Positions 24,592-33,763 are shown, counted from the stretch's first letter. The stretch: 64,000 nt of DNA from Brevibacillus daliensis (GCF_021245735.1 NZ_JAJISB010000034.1:1-64000); one strand, 5' to 3'. Numbers and translations are program-made. The notes: a model not told the origin generated them from the sequence alone.

Positions 24592-26268
24592 TTATTGAGC
24601 TTTTAGCTCTGGATATTCCTCTTGTAAGTCAAATAGTTCTTTAACCAATAGTGTTTCTTTCGACTTTCTTTGTTCACTCCATCCTAGCAAACCTCCCATC
24701 AAGCGCACGACCGTCATTGCATGGTGCTTCGCCTTTGCGTATCGGAAATACGTCCATCCCGTACGCAAACGTAAAAAGTCCACAGCATGGACGGTCATTT
24801 CTTCTTCAATGGAATAGCGGATCTGCGCTTCTAATAGCATTTCATCGGACTGCTTTGAACCAGTAGCCTGAAGTTGTTCTACTTGCTTCATGATTTTCAC
24901 AACATTTGTTCCATATATTTCGATCCATTCTGCCATGATATTTCCAGGAATCCCTGCCTGTTTTCCTTGTTGCATAAGCTCCTTTGTCCACTCATTAAAG
25001 GTATGATACCCCTCATGCTCTCCACCGCTGATTACAATTTGGTCCGTTGTACAGCCTGGGAACTGTTTACCTTCTTGTGTTAACAGAGACTTGGCGATCA
25101 GGTCTACCACCTTTTCCGCCATTTTGCGAAACCCTGTTAATTTTCCTCCAGCGATCGTGATCAGTCCAGTTGGTGAATGAAAAATCTCGTCCTTACGTGA
25201 TAGCTCAGATGGACCTTTCCCTTCTTCATAGATTAGTGGACGAAGCCCCGCCCAGTGAGAAAGAATGTCTGTAGACTGCAATTTAACATCAGGGAACATC
25301 GCATTAACTGCTTTCAACAAATAATCTCGATCTTCCATGGTAGTACGCGGTTTATCGATCGGTCCTTCGTATGCAGTATCCGTCGTTCCAATATAAGTAC
25401 TGTCCCCTCGAGGAATGACGAAAACCATTCGTCCGTCAGGTGTGTCAAAATAGGCGGATTGGGCAACAGGAAGACGTTCCTTTGCGACAACAAGATGAAC
25501 CCCTTTTGTCAGGAAAAGTCTTTTGCCTGCGAGCGATCCATCTTTATCACGGACCTGGTCCACCCAGGGACCCGTTGCATTAACTACATGTTTTGCTGTG
25601 AATTGCCATGTCTTTTGACTAATCTGGTCCATCACTTCCACACCAGTTACACGCTGATCACTTCCATACGTAAAATCGGTTACCTTGGCATAATTGAGGA
25701 TCATAGCACCCTGTTGACTAGCTGTTTTCATAATATCGAGCGTTAATCTGGCATCATCGGTACGATATTCAAAATAAAGTCCCCCGCCCTGTAATCCTTC
25801 AGATCTCAACAGCGGTTCCTGCTGATGTGTGTTTTCTTTACTTAGCATTTTTCGTCGCTCTTTGCGCTCTACCCCAGCCAGCCAATCATAGATATACAAG
25901 CCGACTGAGCTTGCCCAATAACCATACGTACCGCCTTTATAGATTGGCAGTAACATTGGTGCTGCGATGACCAGATGAGGTGCATTCCGATAAAGGATTG
26001 CCCGCTCTCGTCCCACTTCCTGAACCAGCTTTACTTCACCCTGCTTTAAATAACGAAGACCACCATGAATGAGCTTGGTAGAACGGCTACTTGTTCCGGA
26101 AGCAAAATCTGCTTGCTCCACTAAGCCTACCTTCATCCCTCGCTTGCTCGCATCAAGAGCAATTCCAGCTCCCGTAATTCCTCCCCCGATTACCAGCAAA
26201 TCAAAAACGGTCTCCTCCATTTGGCTAGCTATACTGTCTCTTTCCTGAGCGGAAAATGATGTCTTCAC
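24592..26268 (-). CDS. glpD: Aerobic glycerol-3-phosphate dehydrogenase
   Basis: 558 residues, typical for GlpD. It oxidises sn-glycerol-3-phosphate to dihydroxyacetone phosphate and passes electrons to menaquinone at the membrane. The FAD-binding GGGITGAG occurs at about 28-35, followed by GTSSRSTKLIHGGLRYL, and the C-terminal DAO_C domain covers about 400-540 (EEEMTVHAVDFLRLRTGWTYFR). The start is GTG at 26268 with GGAGG seven bases upstream. The gene is last in the locus after glpP and is preceded by a terminator-like leader, consistent with GlpP antitermination as known in B. subtilis. Confidence 0.96.
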   Translation of the reverse strand: MKTSFSAQERDSIASQMEETVFDLLVIGGGITGAGIALDASKRGMKVGLVEQADFASGTSSRSTKLIHGGLRYLKQGEVKLVQEVGRERAILYRNAPHLVIAAPMLLPIYKGGTYGYWASSVGLYIYDWLAGVERKERRKMLSKENTHQQEPLLRSEGLQGGGLYFEYRTDDARLTLDIMKTASQQGAMILNYAKVTDFTYGSDQRVTGVEVMDQISQKTWQFTAKHVVNATGPWVDQVRDKDGSLAGKRLFLTKGVHLVVAKERLPVAQSAYFDTPDGRMVFVIPRGDSTYIGTTDTAYEGPIDKPRTTMEDRDYLLKAVNAMFPDVKLQSTDILSHWAGLRPLIYEEGKGPSELSRKDEIFHSPTGLITIAGGKLTGFRKMAEKVVDLIAKSLLTQEGKQFPGCTTDQIVISGGEHEGYHTFNEWTKELMQQGKQAGIPGNIMAEWIEIYGTNVVKIMKQVEQLQATGSKQSDEMLLEAQIRYSIEEEMTVHAVDFLRLRTGWTYFRYAKAKHHAMTVVRLMGGLLGWSEQRKSKETLLVKELFDLQEEYPELKAQ

Positions 26269-26293
26269 TATGGTTCCTCCTTTATGAGTAAAA

Positions 26294-26358
26294 CAGAAAA
26301 ACCCCCATGGAAAAAGACAACTTTCATCGAAGTTGTTTCTCCAAAGGGGTTTCTCCTG
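26294..26358 (-). promoter_or_regulatory. GlpP-type antiterminator leader of glpD
   Basis: Outer arms CAGAAAAACCCC (26294-26305) and GGGGTTTCTCCTG (26346-26358) enclose an inner stem ACAACTT/AAGTTGT (about 26317-26337). On the minus strand the outer stem ends in GGGGG then TTTTT, a rho-independent terminator ahead of glpD. The 5' arm carries GGAGAAACCC, and GGAGAAA occurs twice; the same words occur in the leader at 31891. A short hairpin GCGGG/CCCGC lies upstream at 26384-26396. In B. subtilis GlpP with glycerol-3-phosphate prevents termination at glpD. Confidence 0.75.
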
Positions 26359-26424
26359 TTCTCTACCCTTCCTACTATATGAAGCGGGATACCCGCCCTT
26401 TTCAAAATGAGATAGAAAAAGATC

Positions 26425-27003
26425 TTAATGGGATACTTTTTCAGTAGTAAACCATAAATCCTTGGAACCTGCTGAAATGGCTAAAGCTCCTGCCTCTAAC
26501 GCCTGTTCAATCTCTTCCTGCGTATCAACCAGACCGCCTGCAATAATCGGAAGTGGCGTCAAGTCCGTCATTTCCCGTATGACACGTGGCATCAATCCTG
26601 GCATGATTTCTACTGCATCTGGCAGCGTTTGTTCAATAACTCGCAAACCCTTTGACACAGCATTGCGATCAATGAGGAATATTCTTTGAATCGCCATTAA
26701 ATTCAGATCTTTCGCTACGCGGATTAGGTTACTGCGTGTTGAGATGATCCCGGTCGGAGCAATTTCTTGAGCCACATAAGCTACTCCACTCTTATCGGGA
26801 GCAATGCCTTCAATAAATTCCATATGCAAAAATACGTGCTTGTTCGCGGCTTTTACACGATCTACTAGCTGTTTGATGTTAAAGATGGAGCCGGTTAACA
26901 AAAAGATAATGTTAACATCGCTCTGAATCGCGTCGTCCAACAGGTGCTCAGATTGTACGGCGGCGATCGTTTGACACTCGACCAGATCGACTATGGGATA
27001 CAT
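26425..27003 (-). CDS. glpP: Glycerol-3-phosphate responsive antiterminator
   Basis: 192 residues, the length of B. subtilis GlpP. The protein has a TIM-barrel-like fold with MNIIFLL-type strands (VNIIFLLTGSIFNI), HVFLHMEFIEGIAPDKSGVAYVA, SKGLRVIEQTLPDAVEIMPGLMPRVI and PLPIIAGGLVDTQEEIEQALEAGA, the last being the phosphate-binding end of the barrel. It binds glycerol-3-phosphate and leader RNA to allow read-through. It sits directly upstream of glpD and 47 bp downstream of the HAD gene, with a good GGAGGG site before its ATG. Confidence 0.93.
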   Translation of the reverse strand: MYPIVDLVECQTIAAVQSEHLLDDAIQSDVNIIFLLTGSIFNIKQLVDRVKAANKHVFLHMEFIEGIAPDKSGVAYVAQEIAPTGIISTRSNLIRVAKDLNLMAIQRIFLIDRNAVSKGLRVIEQTLPDAVEIMPGLMPRVIREMTDLTPLPIIAGGLVDTQEEIEQALEAGALAISAGSKDLWFTTEKVSH

Positions 27004-27050
27004 CTTATGCCCTCCATGCTTTTGTCTATCTTCAGTATAGCATGAATTTT

Positions 27051-27821
27051 TTACAATTGAACAATATCTTTGATGCTCTCACATATATAGGTAGGACGAT
27101 GTTCGCCGTTCTCAGCCATCTCTCTCGTGCTGATTCCCGTTAAAACAAGAACGGAATTCATTCCTGTATCAATCCCCATTTTAATATCTGTCTCCAATCG
27201 GTCACCAACCATATAACAATCTTCGTAGTCAAGGTCGAGATGCTTCACCGCCAGCTCTGCTGCGATCGGAGAAGGTTTTCCCACTACGAGATCAATAGAT
27301 TTTCCTGTTGCACCTTCAATGGCACCGATAAACGAGCCTGTATCCGGAATCTGTCCATCCTCCATTGGGCACGTACGATCTGGATTGGTCGCGATCACCT
27401 TGGCACCACGGATCGTAGCTTGGAACAGATCATTCAGCCGGTTATACGTAAACTCTCGATCCCATGAAAGTACGACATATTGTACCTCAAGCGGATTCTC
27501 CGACATTTTGATACCATGTCGCCTCAGCTCTTCTCGAACAGGCATTTCCCCAATGACAAGAACCTGTTCTCCCTGCTTCATCACCGTTTGTAAATACCTT
27601 GCTACGATTAGAGAAGAGTTCAGTACATCCTCTACTTTGGTTGGAATGCCCATTTTCGTCAGTTTATGTGCATAAGATTCTCGGGTCGCAATCGGTTTAT
27701 TAGAGAGAAAAACCACCTTGTCTCCCCGATCTCTCAGTGTCTGTATCGCCTCCCTCGCCCCATCAATCAAGCGATCTCCCAGATATACAGTTCCATCAAG
27801 GTCAAAGATAAAGCCTTTCAT
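27051..27821 (-). CDS. HAD-IIA phosphatase (AraL/NagD-like)
   Basis: 256 residues. HAD motif I is FDLDGTVY (6-13), motif II VFLSNK (about 37-42), motif III GKPSP with the Lys near 180 and motif IV VGDRLETD near 205-212. A C2a cap lies between motifs II and III, as in NagD/AraL/YutF. These enzymes dephosphorylate sugar phosphates and related small esters. Its position between an ABC importer and glpP suggests a glycerol- or sugar-phosphate substrate, possibly limiting toxic accumulation; this is inference from context. Confidence 0.85.
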   Translation of the reverse strand: MKGFIFDLDGTVYLGDRLIDGAREAIQTLRDRGDKVVFLSNKPIATRESYAHKLTKMGIPTKVEDVLNSSLIVARYLQTVMKQGEQVLVIGEMPVREELRRHGIKMSENPLEVQYVVLSWDREFTYNRLNDLFQATIRGAKVIATNPDRTCPMEDGQIPDTGSFIGAIEGATGKSIDLVVGKPSPIAAELAVKHLDLDYEDCYMVGDRLETDIKMGIDTGMNSVLVLTGISTREMAENGEHRPTYICESIKDIVQL

Positions 27822-27842
27822 GTTGTTCCCCCATCTTTCATA

Positions 27843-29621
27843 TTAGTAAAGCTGATCCTTGGTCAATTTTTTAGCCAGATACTGCAACACAACAACAATG
27901 AAGATAATTAAAATCGCCATCGCTGACGCGGTGTAATATTCCCCGCGTAGTAGGTTCTGGAACACGGCCAAGCTCATTGGTGCCCAATCACTTGGTGCAA
28001 GCAAGATCGAAATACTTGCTTCCTTGATAACCGTAACGAAAACCAGAATACCTCCCGCAGCAATCCCTGGCAATAGCAATGGTCCAATTACGGTAATAGC
28101 TGCTACCAGCTGCGATGCGCCTAAGCTAATGGCTGCTTCCTCAATATCTTTACGAATCGCCATCATAGAGCTCATCGTAGAACGGATCATGTATGGCATC
28201 CGCCTGATGGTATATGCAATAATCAAAATCGTCGCTGTACCCGTCAATTGGATAGGAGCCGTATTAAATGTCTGGATCAATGCAATCCCCAGTGCAATCC
28301 CAGGAACAATCAGTGGGATCGAGGAGATAAAATCAAGCGCACCCGAATTACGGCGAACGACAAAGTAAGAGACAAATATGGCAATGACGACACTTAGAAC
28401 CAATGATCCAATAGCCAGAATCATACTATTGATGATGTTTTTCGATGATGAGCTAAAAATCAGCGCGTAATGCTTCAATGTATAACCATCAGGTAGCGCA
28501 TGCATCCCCCACGTCGTAGCAATGGACGACAGAAAGATGGAGCCTACAGCAAGCAACGGAACCAAAACAATTAGGAAGGAATAAATACTAAGGGTAGTCG
28601 TTACTGCCTTGCTATCGTTTAATTTCTGTTTGGTAGGCTTACCTGAAATGGTTCCATACTCTTTCCCTTTGACCACGAGCCTTTGTAGCCAGAAAAAGAA
28701 AGCAGCAACAATTAGCATGACTATGGTAAGTACAGCAGAGCCTGCCCAGTTAAAGAATCCAGATAACTCCCTGTATGCTTCTACAACAATTAGACTCAAA
28801 TCCTTGGGAGCCAGAATAATCGGAGTCCCGAAATCTGAGAAACTAACGGTAAAGATTAATAGCATACTTGACACAAGACCTGGCATGGCAAGTGGTAATG
28901 TTACTCTGCCGAACGTATACCAGCTTCTTGCTCCCAGATTCTGTGAGGCTTCTTCTAAGGTAAGATCACTAATTTTGAACGCAGCAACCATTGGCCATAG
29001 TGCATAAGGAAAAAAGAAAAAGACCTGTACTAACACGATGCCAAGCATGGATTGTACGTCAAAGAGTACGCCTTCTCCGCCAAACGCCCGGTAGATATGA
29101 TTCACCCAGCCTGTTTTTCCAAACATCAGAGTAAAAGCATAAGAAGAAATGAATGTCGGCATAACTAACGGAATCGTGCAAATAGCTGCAAACAAAGCTT
29201 TAAATGGCATTGTCGTACGTGCAAATGCATAAGCGATTGGCAGAACCATTATGGTAACTAATAAAGCAACACCCGTACTCAGTTTCAAACTGTTTACCAG
29301 TGCACCAAAATAACTACCTCCGCTCTCGAACATGGTACGGTATGCCTCAAACGACATGTTTGAAAGCTTTTCCATGGTTGAGTTGAATATTTTCGCATTC
29401 GTAAATGAACCGAAAATATTAATAGGTTCCCCGGTGATGCTGACCAACAGGATAGAGAGTAGCGGAACGATCAGAAATACAAGGAAAAAAGCATAAACCA
29501 GCCATTTCATCATCGTTAAGCCGCTAAAGGAAACCTTTTTGTTTCTTGACGATTTACTGGTTGGCGGTTTCAATTCTCCTGGTCCCGCTACTTCCGTCTG
29601 TGTTCTCACATCCGTACTCAT
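27843..29621 (-). CDS. ABC transporter permease, fused two-domain (FbpB/AfuB type)
   Basis: 592 residues, 12 or so membrane helices in two homologous halves, each with a binding-protein-dependent permease (EAA) loop (EEASQNLGARSWYTFGRVTLPLAMPG near 220 and EEAAISLGASQLVAAITVIGPLLLPG near 500). A fused permease of this kind is typical of the ferric-iron/FbpB and hexose-phosphate/AfuB class. It overlaps the ATPase gene by 4 bp. It forms the membrane channel of the transporter encoded at 27843-31813. Confidence 0.9.
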   Translation of the reverse strand: MSTDVRTQTEVAGPGELKPPTSKSSRNKKVSFSGLTMMKWLVYAFFLVFLIVPLLSILLVSITGEPINIFGSFTNAKIFNSTMEKLSNMSFEAYRTMFESGGSYFGALVNSLKLSTGVALLVTIMVLPIAYAFARTTMPFKALFAAICTIPLVMPTFISSYAFTLMFGKTGWVNHIYRAFGGEGVLFDVQSMLGIVLVQVFFFFPYALWPMVAAFKISDLTLEEASQNLGARSWYTFGRVTLPLAMPGLVSSMLLIFTVSFSDFGTPIILAPKDLSLIVVEAYRELSGFFNWAGSAVLTIVMLIVAAFFFWLQRLVVKGKEYGTISGKPTKQKLNDSKAVTTTLSIYSFLIVLVPLLAVGSIFLSSIATTWGMHALPDGYTLKHYALIFSSSSKNIINSMILAIGSLVLSVVIAIFVSYFVVRRNSGALDFISSIPLIVPGIALGIALIQTFNTAPIQLTGTATILIIAYTIRRMPYMIRSTMSSMMAIRKDIEEAAISLGASQLVAAITVIGPLLLPGIAAGGILVFVTVIKEASISILLAPSDWAPMSLAVFQNLLRGEYYTASAMAILIIFIVVVLQYLAKKLTKDQLY

Positions 29622-30748
29622 AGGATCACCACACGTTCAGGCTCAATTGCCAATTTTACAGAGGTGCCTGGAGATAATAGCGGCATGCCACCTTCGTAGG
29701 TTTTATCCACCTCGAATGCTAGATTCCCCACTTGCACGTCGTAACGTATGCTAGGTCCCATATATGTGGACATCGTGATCGTCCCATCAAGGAGTCCGGT
29801 TTCTTCCGGTTCTTTACCTGCCTCGTACAGTTGTATGCTCTCAGGTCGGATAATAATCTCAACTTCTGACTTAGTGGTATCAAAAGCAGAATAGAGCAGC
29901 TGTTGATCCGACAACTGAATTAGCGTTCCTTTCTCTGTACCTTGATTCTTCACGAACCCTTTATAAATGTTGGACGAGCCTACAAAATCAGCAACGAATC
30001 TGGAAACTGGGCGGCTGTAGAGGTTCGTTGGTGTATCAACTTGAACAAGCTTCCCGCCTTCCATGACAGCTACCCGATCAGCCATGCTCATCGCTTCTTC
30101 CTGATCATGAGTTACGAAGATCGTGGTGATTCCGATTTTTTGTTGAATTTGACGGATTGTTACACGCATACTGTTACGTAATTTTTTATCCAGGTTAGAA
30201 AGTGGTTCATCCATTAGTAGAACGGCAGGCTCCATGATGAGTGCCCGTGCCAGTGCTACACGTTGCTGTTGTCCACCAGATAATTGTCCTGGCAGACGAT
30301 CAGCCAGATGACCCAGTTCTACAAAATCAAGTGAATCACGTACTTTTTGTTCCACGTCTTTCGGCATTTTACCTAGGCGTCGATTTAGCATGTGTGCCAA
30401 AACTCCCAGCTTACTTCCGATTCCGCCTTGCTCATAACGACGGATGTTTAAGCTGTATGCGACATTCTCTGCTACGGTTAAATGCGGGAACAGCGCATAG
30501 CTTTGAAAAACCATCCCGCAGTTCCGCTGATTAGCCGGAACCTTGCTCACTTCCCTATCGCCGATATAAATGTTGCCGGATGTTGGTGTTTCAAAACCGG
30601 CAATACAACGCATTGTCGTGGTTTTTCCACAACCAGAGGGGCCAAGAAGGGCGAAGAACTCGCCCTCCCTGATCTCCAGATTTACGTCTTCGAGCGCGGT
30701 CACGCCACTAAATTGTTTATGCAAGTTTTTTACCAGGACCGATCCCAT
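29618..30748 (-). CDS. ABC transporter ATP-binding protein with TOBE domain
   Basis: 376 residues. Walker A GPSGCGKTT (about 37-45), [15 protein letters not shown] signature (about 155), Walker B VLLMDEPLSNLD and the switch His in TIFVTHDQEEA. A C-terminal TOBE/OB domain (about 260-376, IIRPESIQLYE) is characteristic of MalK/FbpC/PotA-type import ATPases. It is flanked by the binding protein and permease and overlaps the latter. Confidence 0.93.
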   Translation of the reverse strand: MGSVLVKNLHKQFSGVTALEDVNLEIREGEFFALLGPSGCGKTTTMRCIAGFETPTSGNIYIGDREVSKVPANQRNCGMVFQSYALFPHLTVAENVAYSLNIRRYEQGGIGSKLGVLAHMLNRRLGKMPKDVEQKVRDSLDFVELGHLADRLPGQLSGGQQQRVALARALIMEPAVLLMDEPLSNLDKKLRNSMRVTIRQIQQKIGITTIFVTHDQEEAMSMADRVAVMEGGKLVQVDTPTNLYSRPVSRFVADFVGSSNIYKGFVKNQGTEKGTLIQLSDQQLLYSAFDTTKSEVEIIIRPESIQLYEAGKEPEETGLLDGTITMSTYMGPSIRYDVQVGNLAFEVDKTYEGGMPLLSPGTSVKLAIEPERVVIL

Positions 30749-30760
30749 GATGTTGCCTCC

Positions 30761-31813
30761 TTACTTGAATTTGGTACGCCATTCGTTACGTACGCGATCG
30801 TAGTTTTGCACGACCCAGTCCACATCAAGCTGTTGAGCGTGCGGAATTACTTTTTCCAATGTTAGAGGTGTTTTGGAAGGCACATCTTTGTGGATCGGGA
30901 TATGATACCAGTTGGATAAAATTTGTTGTCCATCTTTGGAAAGTAGATAATCGATAAATGCTTTACCGCCTGCAGGGTTTGGACCATCTTGTACCAAGCT
31001 GACTGGGTTTACAATAATGGCAGTTTTTTCTGGAACAATAAAATCTACTTTTTCACCTTTTGCTTTCATCTCATATGCCATGAAATCAAACGCAATGGCA
31101 ATGCTTGCTTCACCTTTTGCTACGGCTTTTGTTGGTGCGGAACCGGAGTCAGGCAATGCGCTTACCTGGTCCATCAATTTTTTGAAATAATCCCAGCCTG
31201 GTTCTTCACCGCGCTCCATTAATTGAGCTAGAACAGTTAATGTAGCTGTCCCAGATGCTGCTGGGTTCGCCATTTGAATTTTGCCTTTCCATTTTGGATC
31301 TAACAGATCGTCCCATGTTTTCGGTGCATCTTCCGGTTTTACCAGGTCGGTGTTATATACGAAGCCAAGTACGAAGATCTCCGCTCCGATCCATTTCCAA
31401 TCCTTGTCACGGATCTTGATACCATCTCTTACTTCTGGCCAATCTTTGATAGATTCAGGAATGTATTCAGTAATAATGCCTTTATCCTTTGCTGATTCAA
31501 ATGGCAAGAAACCACCACCACCATACCAAAGGTCACCTTGTGGATTATCTTTTTCAGCGATCATTCTGTTTACAAGTACGTTCGTACCTGCATATTGCAC
31601 ATTAACAGTAGATCCAGAGTTAGCTGTTTCAAAACCTTTTCCCAATTCTTTGGACATATCTGGTGTTTCAGGTGAATAAAGTGCAATGTTTCCTAATTTA
31701 CCATCTGCTGGAGCACCGCCACTTGCTTCTTCTCCTTGCGAACAACCTGTCAGCGCAATAGATGCTGCAAGTGTTAATCCAACTGCTGAATGGAACCACT
31801 TTCTTTTCTTCAT
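30761..31813 (-). CDS. ABC solute-binding lipoprotein (FbpA/AfuA-like)
   Basis: 350 residues with a lipoprotein signal peptide (lipobox LTGC, Cys near residue 24). The mature protein is a class F/D-type binding protein of the FbpA/AfuA/PhnS group: DLWYGGGGFLPFESAKDKG, WKWIGAEIFVLGFVYNTDLV and NPAASGTATLTVLAQLM. The group includes ferric-ion, phosphonate and sugar-phosphate binders. NPAASGTA resembles a phosphate-gripping loop. First gene of the leftward operon, behind a 200-nt leader with a GlpP-like terminator, so a phosphorylated glycerol derivative is the most attractive ligand, though iron cannot be excluded. Confidence 0.87.
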   Translation of the reverse strand: MKKRKWFHSAVGLTLAASIALTGCSQGEEASGGAPADGKLGNIALYSPETPDMSKELGKGFETANSGSTVNVQYAGTNVLVNRMIAEKDNPQGDLWYGGGGFLPFESAKDKGIITEYIPESIKDWPEVRDGIKIRDKDWKWIGAEIFVLGFVYNTDLVKPEDAPKTWDDLLDPKWKGKIQMANPAASGTATLTVLAQLMERGEEPGWDYFKKLMDQVSALPDSGSAPTKAVAKGEASIAIAFDFMAYEMKAKGEKVDFIVPEKTAIIVNPVSLVQDGPNPAGGKAFIDYLLSKDGQQILSNWYHIPIHKDVPSKTPLTLEKVIPHAQQLDVDWVVQNYDRVRNEWRTKFK

Positions 31814-31890
31814 AATCGTACACCCCTTCTCTATTTCTGATTGAACGGACTAATCTTTAGCTTGATGACATCGTTTTCATAGAAAAAATA

Positions 31891-31965
31891 AGAAAAACCC
31901 TCCCAACATAAACACAAAGGAAACCTCAATAAAATGAGGCATTGTGTTTACGGGTAAGGGTTTCT
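31891..31965 (-). promoter_or_regulatory. GlpP-like antiterminator leader of the ABC operon
   Basis: Three nested stems: outer AGAAAAACCCT (31891-31901) with AGGGTTTCT (31957-31965), middle TAAACACAA (31909-31917) with TTGTGTTTA (31942-31950), inner CCTCA/TGAGG (31924-31939). On the minus strand the outer stem ends in a T-run, so this is a terminator inside the leader. It shares GGAGAAACCC, and GGAGAAA twice, with the glpD leader at 26294-26358. Control by the GlpP protein of the same operon is inferred. Confidence 0.65.
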
Positions 31966-32022
31966 CCATTTTCTCCACCTAACCGCAAAGCTAGTAACTT
32001 AATCACGTTCAACTTTTTTCAT

Positions 32023-32052
32023 AGTATAACGAGAAAAAAGAGGGGACGTCAA
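32023..32052 (-). promoter_or_regulatory. Promoter of the ABC-HAD-glpP operon
   Basis: TTGACG (32052-32047) and TATACT (32028-32023) are separated by 18 bp. Predicted transcription starts near 32015, giving a leader of about 200 nt before the binding-protein gene. Confidence 0.8.
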
Positions 32053-32124
32053 CCTTGTTTTAGAAATATTATTTATTTTCTGTTAAGTTCGCCAATTTAA
32101 TTAATGAACCATCTTTGTGCTATA

Positions 32125-33060
32125 TTATACGGATGCTTTTTTACTATTTTTTAGTGGTACAATAATGCTTAACGCCATACCAGTAAAGATGAGTGCCACT
32201 CCCCCGATCTGAGCGAAAGATGGACGGAATCCAAGAAGCATGATATCTAGTAAAATCGCTACAGCAGGATTAACAAAGATTAAGGCAGAAATAACACGTG
32301 AAGGCAAATGTCTTACACTCGAGTAGAATAATATATAGACGATTCCAGTATGGATAAAGCCCATAATACCTACTGCAACCCAATTGCTAGTAGAAAGCTC
32401 TGTAAACACATTGGTCTCTATGAAAGGAAACAGGACGACTACACCCAGTAATGCCTGGATAAAAGAGACTGCAAACGGACTGAGGTGCTTTATCCCTTTT
32501 CCGATTAGCGTAAGACAAGCATACATGATAGCCGCTAATAGAGCCCAGATAACGCCACCTGAAAATAGTTGACTGCTAAACAAACTGCTTCCTACACCAC
32601 TCACAAAACCAGTCCCAATCAAGCAAATCACTAACGCTAAGAAAACAAGTGGTTGCAGCTTTTCGCGATAAAGAAAGCTTCCAAATACCAGGACAAGTAC
32701 AGGAGCCAAATGATAGATGGTAGTTGCACTGGTTAACGGCATTTGTTGGATTGCGATAAACAGACAGATCCAATTACCCGTGAGAAATAGTCCCCCTACA
32801 AGTACACGCCATAGCTCACCTTTATTCCAGGTCTCCCTCTTCCATTGACCCGAGAAATACCAGATCATGCCCAGAAAAATGGAACCCCCTACGCATCGCA
32901 TAAACGTTAGCTCTAACGAAGGAAGTTCTGTCAAAATACCAAAATATCCGACTGATCCGAAAATAATGTTAGCTAGTAGGAGTCCTAATAGGGGATACCG
33001 CCCGTTTCCTGATCTCATTGTTTTTGGTATGGATACCTCGTTCCCTAGTTGTTGTTTCAT
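32125..33060 (-). CDS. EamA family transporter (DMT superfamily)
   Basis: 311 residues, ten predicted membrane helices in two EamA repeats (about 22-150 and 165-300). Typical repeat ends are FGSFLYREKLQPLVFLALVICLIGTG and IMLLGFRPSFAQIGGVALIFTGMALSI. Exporters of this type move amino acids or other metabolites outward. No neighbour indicates the substrate. Confidence 0.88.
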   Translation of the reverse strand: MKQQLGNEVSIPKTMRSGNGRYPLLGLLLANIIFGSVGYFGILTELPSLELTFMRCVGGSIFLGMIWYFSGQWKRETWNKGELWRVLVGGLFLTGNWICLFIAIQQMPLTSATTIYHLAPVLVLVFGSFLYREKLQPLVFLALVICLIGTGFVSGVGSSLFSSQLFSGGVIWALLAAIMYACLTLIGKGIKHLSPFAVSFIQALLGVVVLFPFIETNVFTELSTSNWVAVGIMGFIHTGIVYILFYSSVRHLPSRVISALIFVNPAVAILLDIMLLGFRPSFAQIGGVALIFTGMALSIIVPLKNSKKASV

Positions 33061-33259
33061 AACATAATTTCTCCTTTTACTTATTTACAATTTTCTCTAC
33101 TCGTACTACTAAGTAATTGTTCCAAAAACATGTTGAATGATACTGCTCTCAACATTGCTTTTTTGTCTACTTATTTACTCATTCTATCCGAAAGTTCATT
33201 ATTATGAAATATTTTGTTACAATGACCAAAAAACGGATTACTTGAAAAGGAGTCTGGTT

Positions 33260-33763
33260 ATGTCGAGCGTTCAATCATTTCCACCCGTTATTTGGGATTC
33301 CTGTACGATTCTGATTCTAGGTAGCATGCCTGGTGTTGCTTCACTAGAGAAGCATCAATATTATGCTAATCCGCGCAATCACTTCTGGCCGCTCATATTC
33401 TCCATGTATGGAGCTCCGCTTGCAGATCACTATGAAGATAGGCTTTCTTTTGCTTTAGATAAGGGGATAGCTTTATGGGATGTGATAAAAAGCTGCCATC
33501 GGCCTGGCAGCCTGGACTCAGATATCACCTCGGAGGAAATGAATGATTTTACTAGTCTCTATCTTACATATCCACAGATTAAAACCGTCTTTTTTAACGG
33601 AACGAAGGCCTATCAAACCTACAAAAAACATGTCGGCTTTGATACGGATCGTGAGTATATCCTTCTACCTTCTACTAGTCCAACGCCTAGTAAATATATG
33701 AAAACCATGGAAGACAAGCGTCAGAAGTGGGACATGGTCCGTGAGTTTGCCCAGAAGAAATAA
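33260..33763 (+). CDS. Hypoxanthine-DNA glycosylase (UDG family 6)
   Basis: 167 residues. LILGSMPGVASLEKHQYYANPRNHFWPLI (about 17-45) is the hallmark of DNA-deoxyinosine glycosylases of the uracil-DNA-glycosylase superfamily. LPSTSPTPSKYM near the C-terminus is the second conserved loop. It removes deaminated adenine (hypoxanthine) from DNA. The start at 33260 has AAAAGGAG seven bases upstream; longer in-frame readings have no such site and would add a hydrophobic stretch unlike the family. Confidence 0.88.
   Translation: MSSVQSFPPVIWDSCTILILGSMPGVASLEKHQYYANPRNHFWPLIFSMYGAPLADHYEDRLSFALDKGIALWDVIKSCHRPGSLDSDITSEEMNDFTSLYLTYPQIKTVFFNGTKAYQTYKKHVGFDTDREYILLPSTSPTPSKYMKTMEDKRQKWDMVREFAQKK

Larger units (their letters stand above)
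31814..32124 (-). promoter_or_regulatory. Leader region of the ABC-HAD-glpP operon
   Basis: About 310 bp without a gene. It holds a sigma-A promoter (32023-32052), a ~200-nt untranslated leader, the nested terminator at 31891-31965 and the ribosome binding site AGGGGTG before 31813. No small ORF with its own ribosome binding site was seen. Confidence 0.7.

Noticed and set aside
26294-26358. Reading the hairpin only as the terminator of glpP
   Set aside because: The same nested design and shared GGAGAAACCC occur in the ABC operon leader, and B. subtilis glpD is known to be controlled by GlpP antitermination, so a regulatory leader fits better.
33137-33259. N-terminal extension of the DNA glycosylase
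   Set aside because: No ribosome binding site at the upstream start, whereas AAAAGGAG precedes 33260, and the added hydrophobic segment is foreign to the family.
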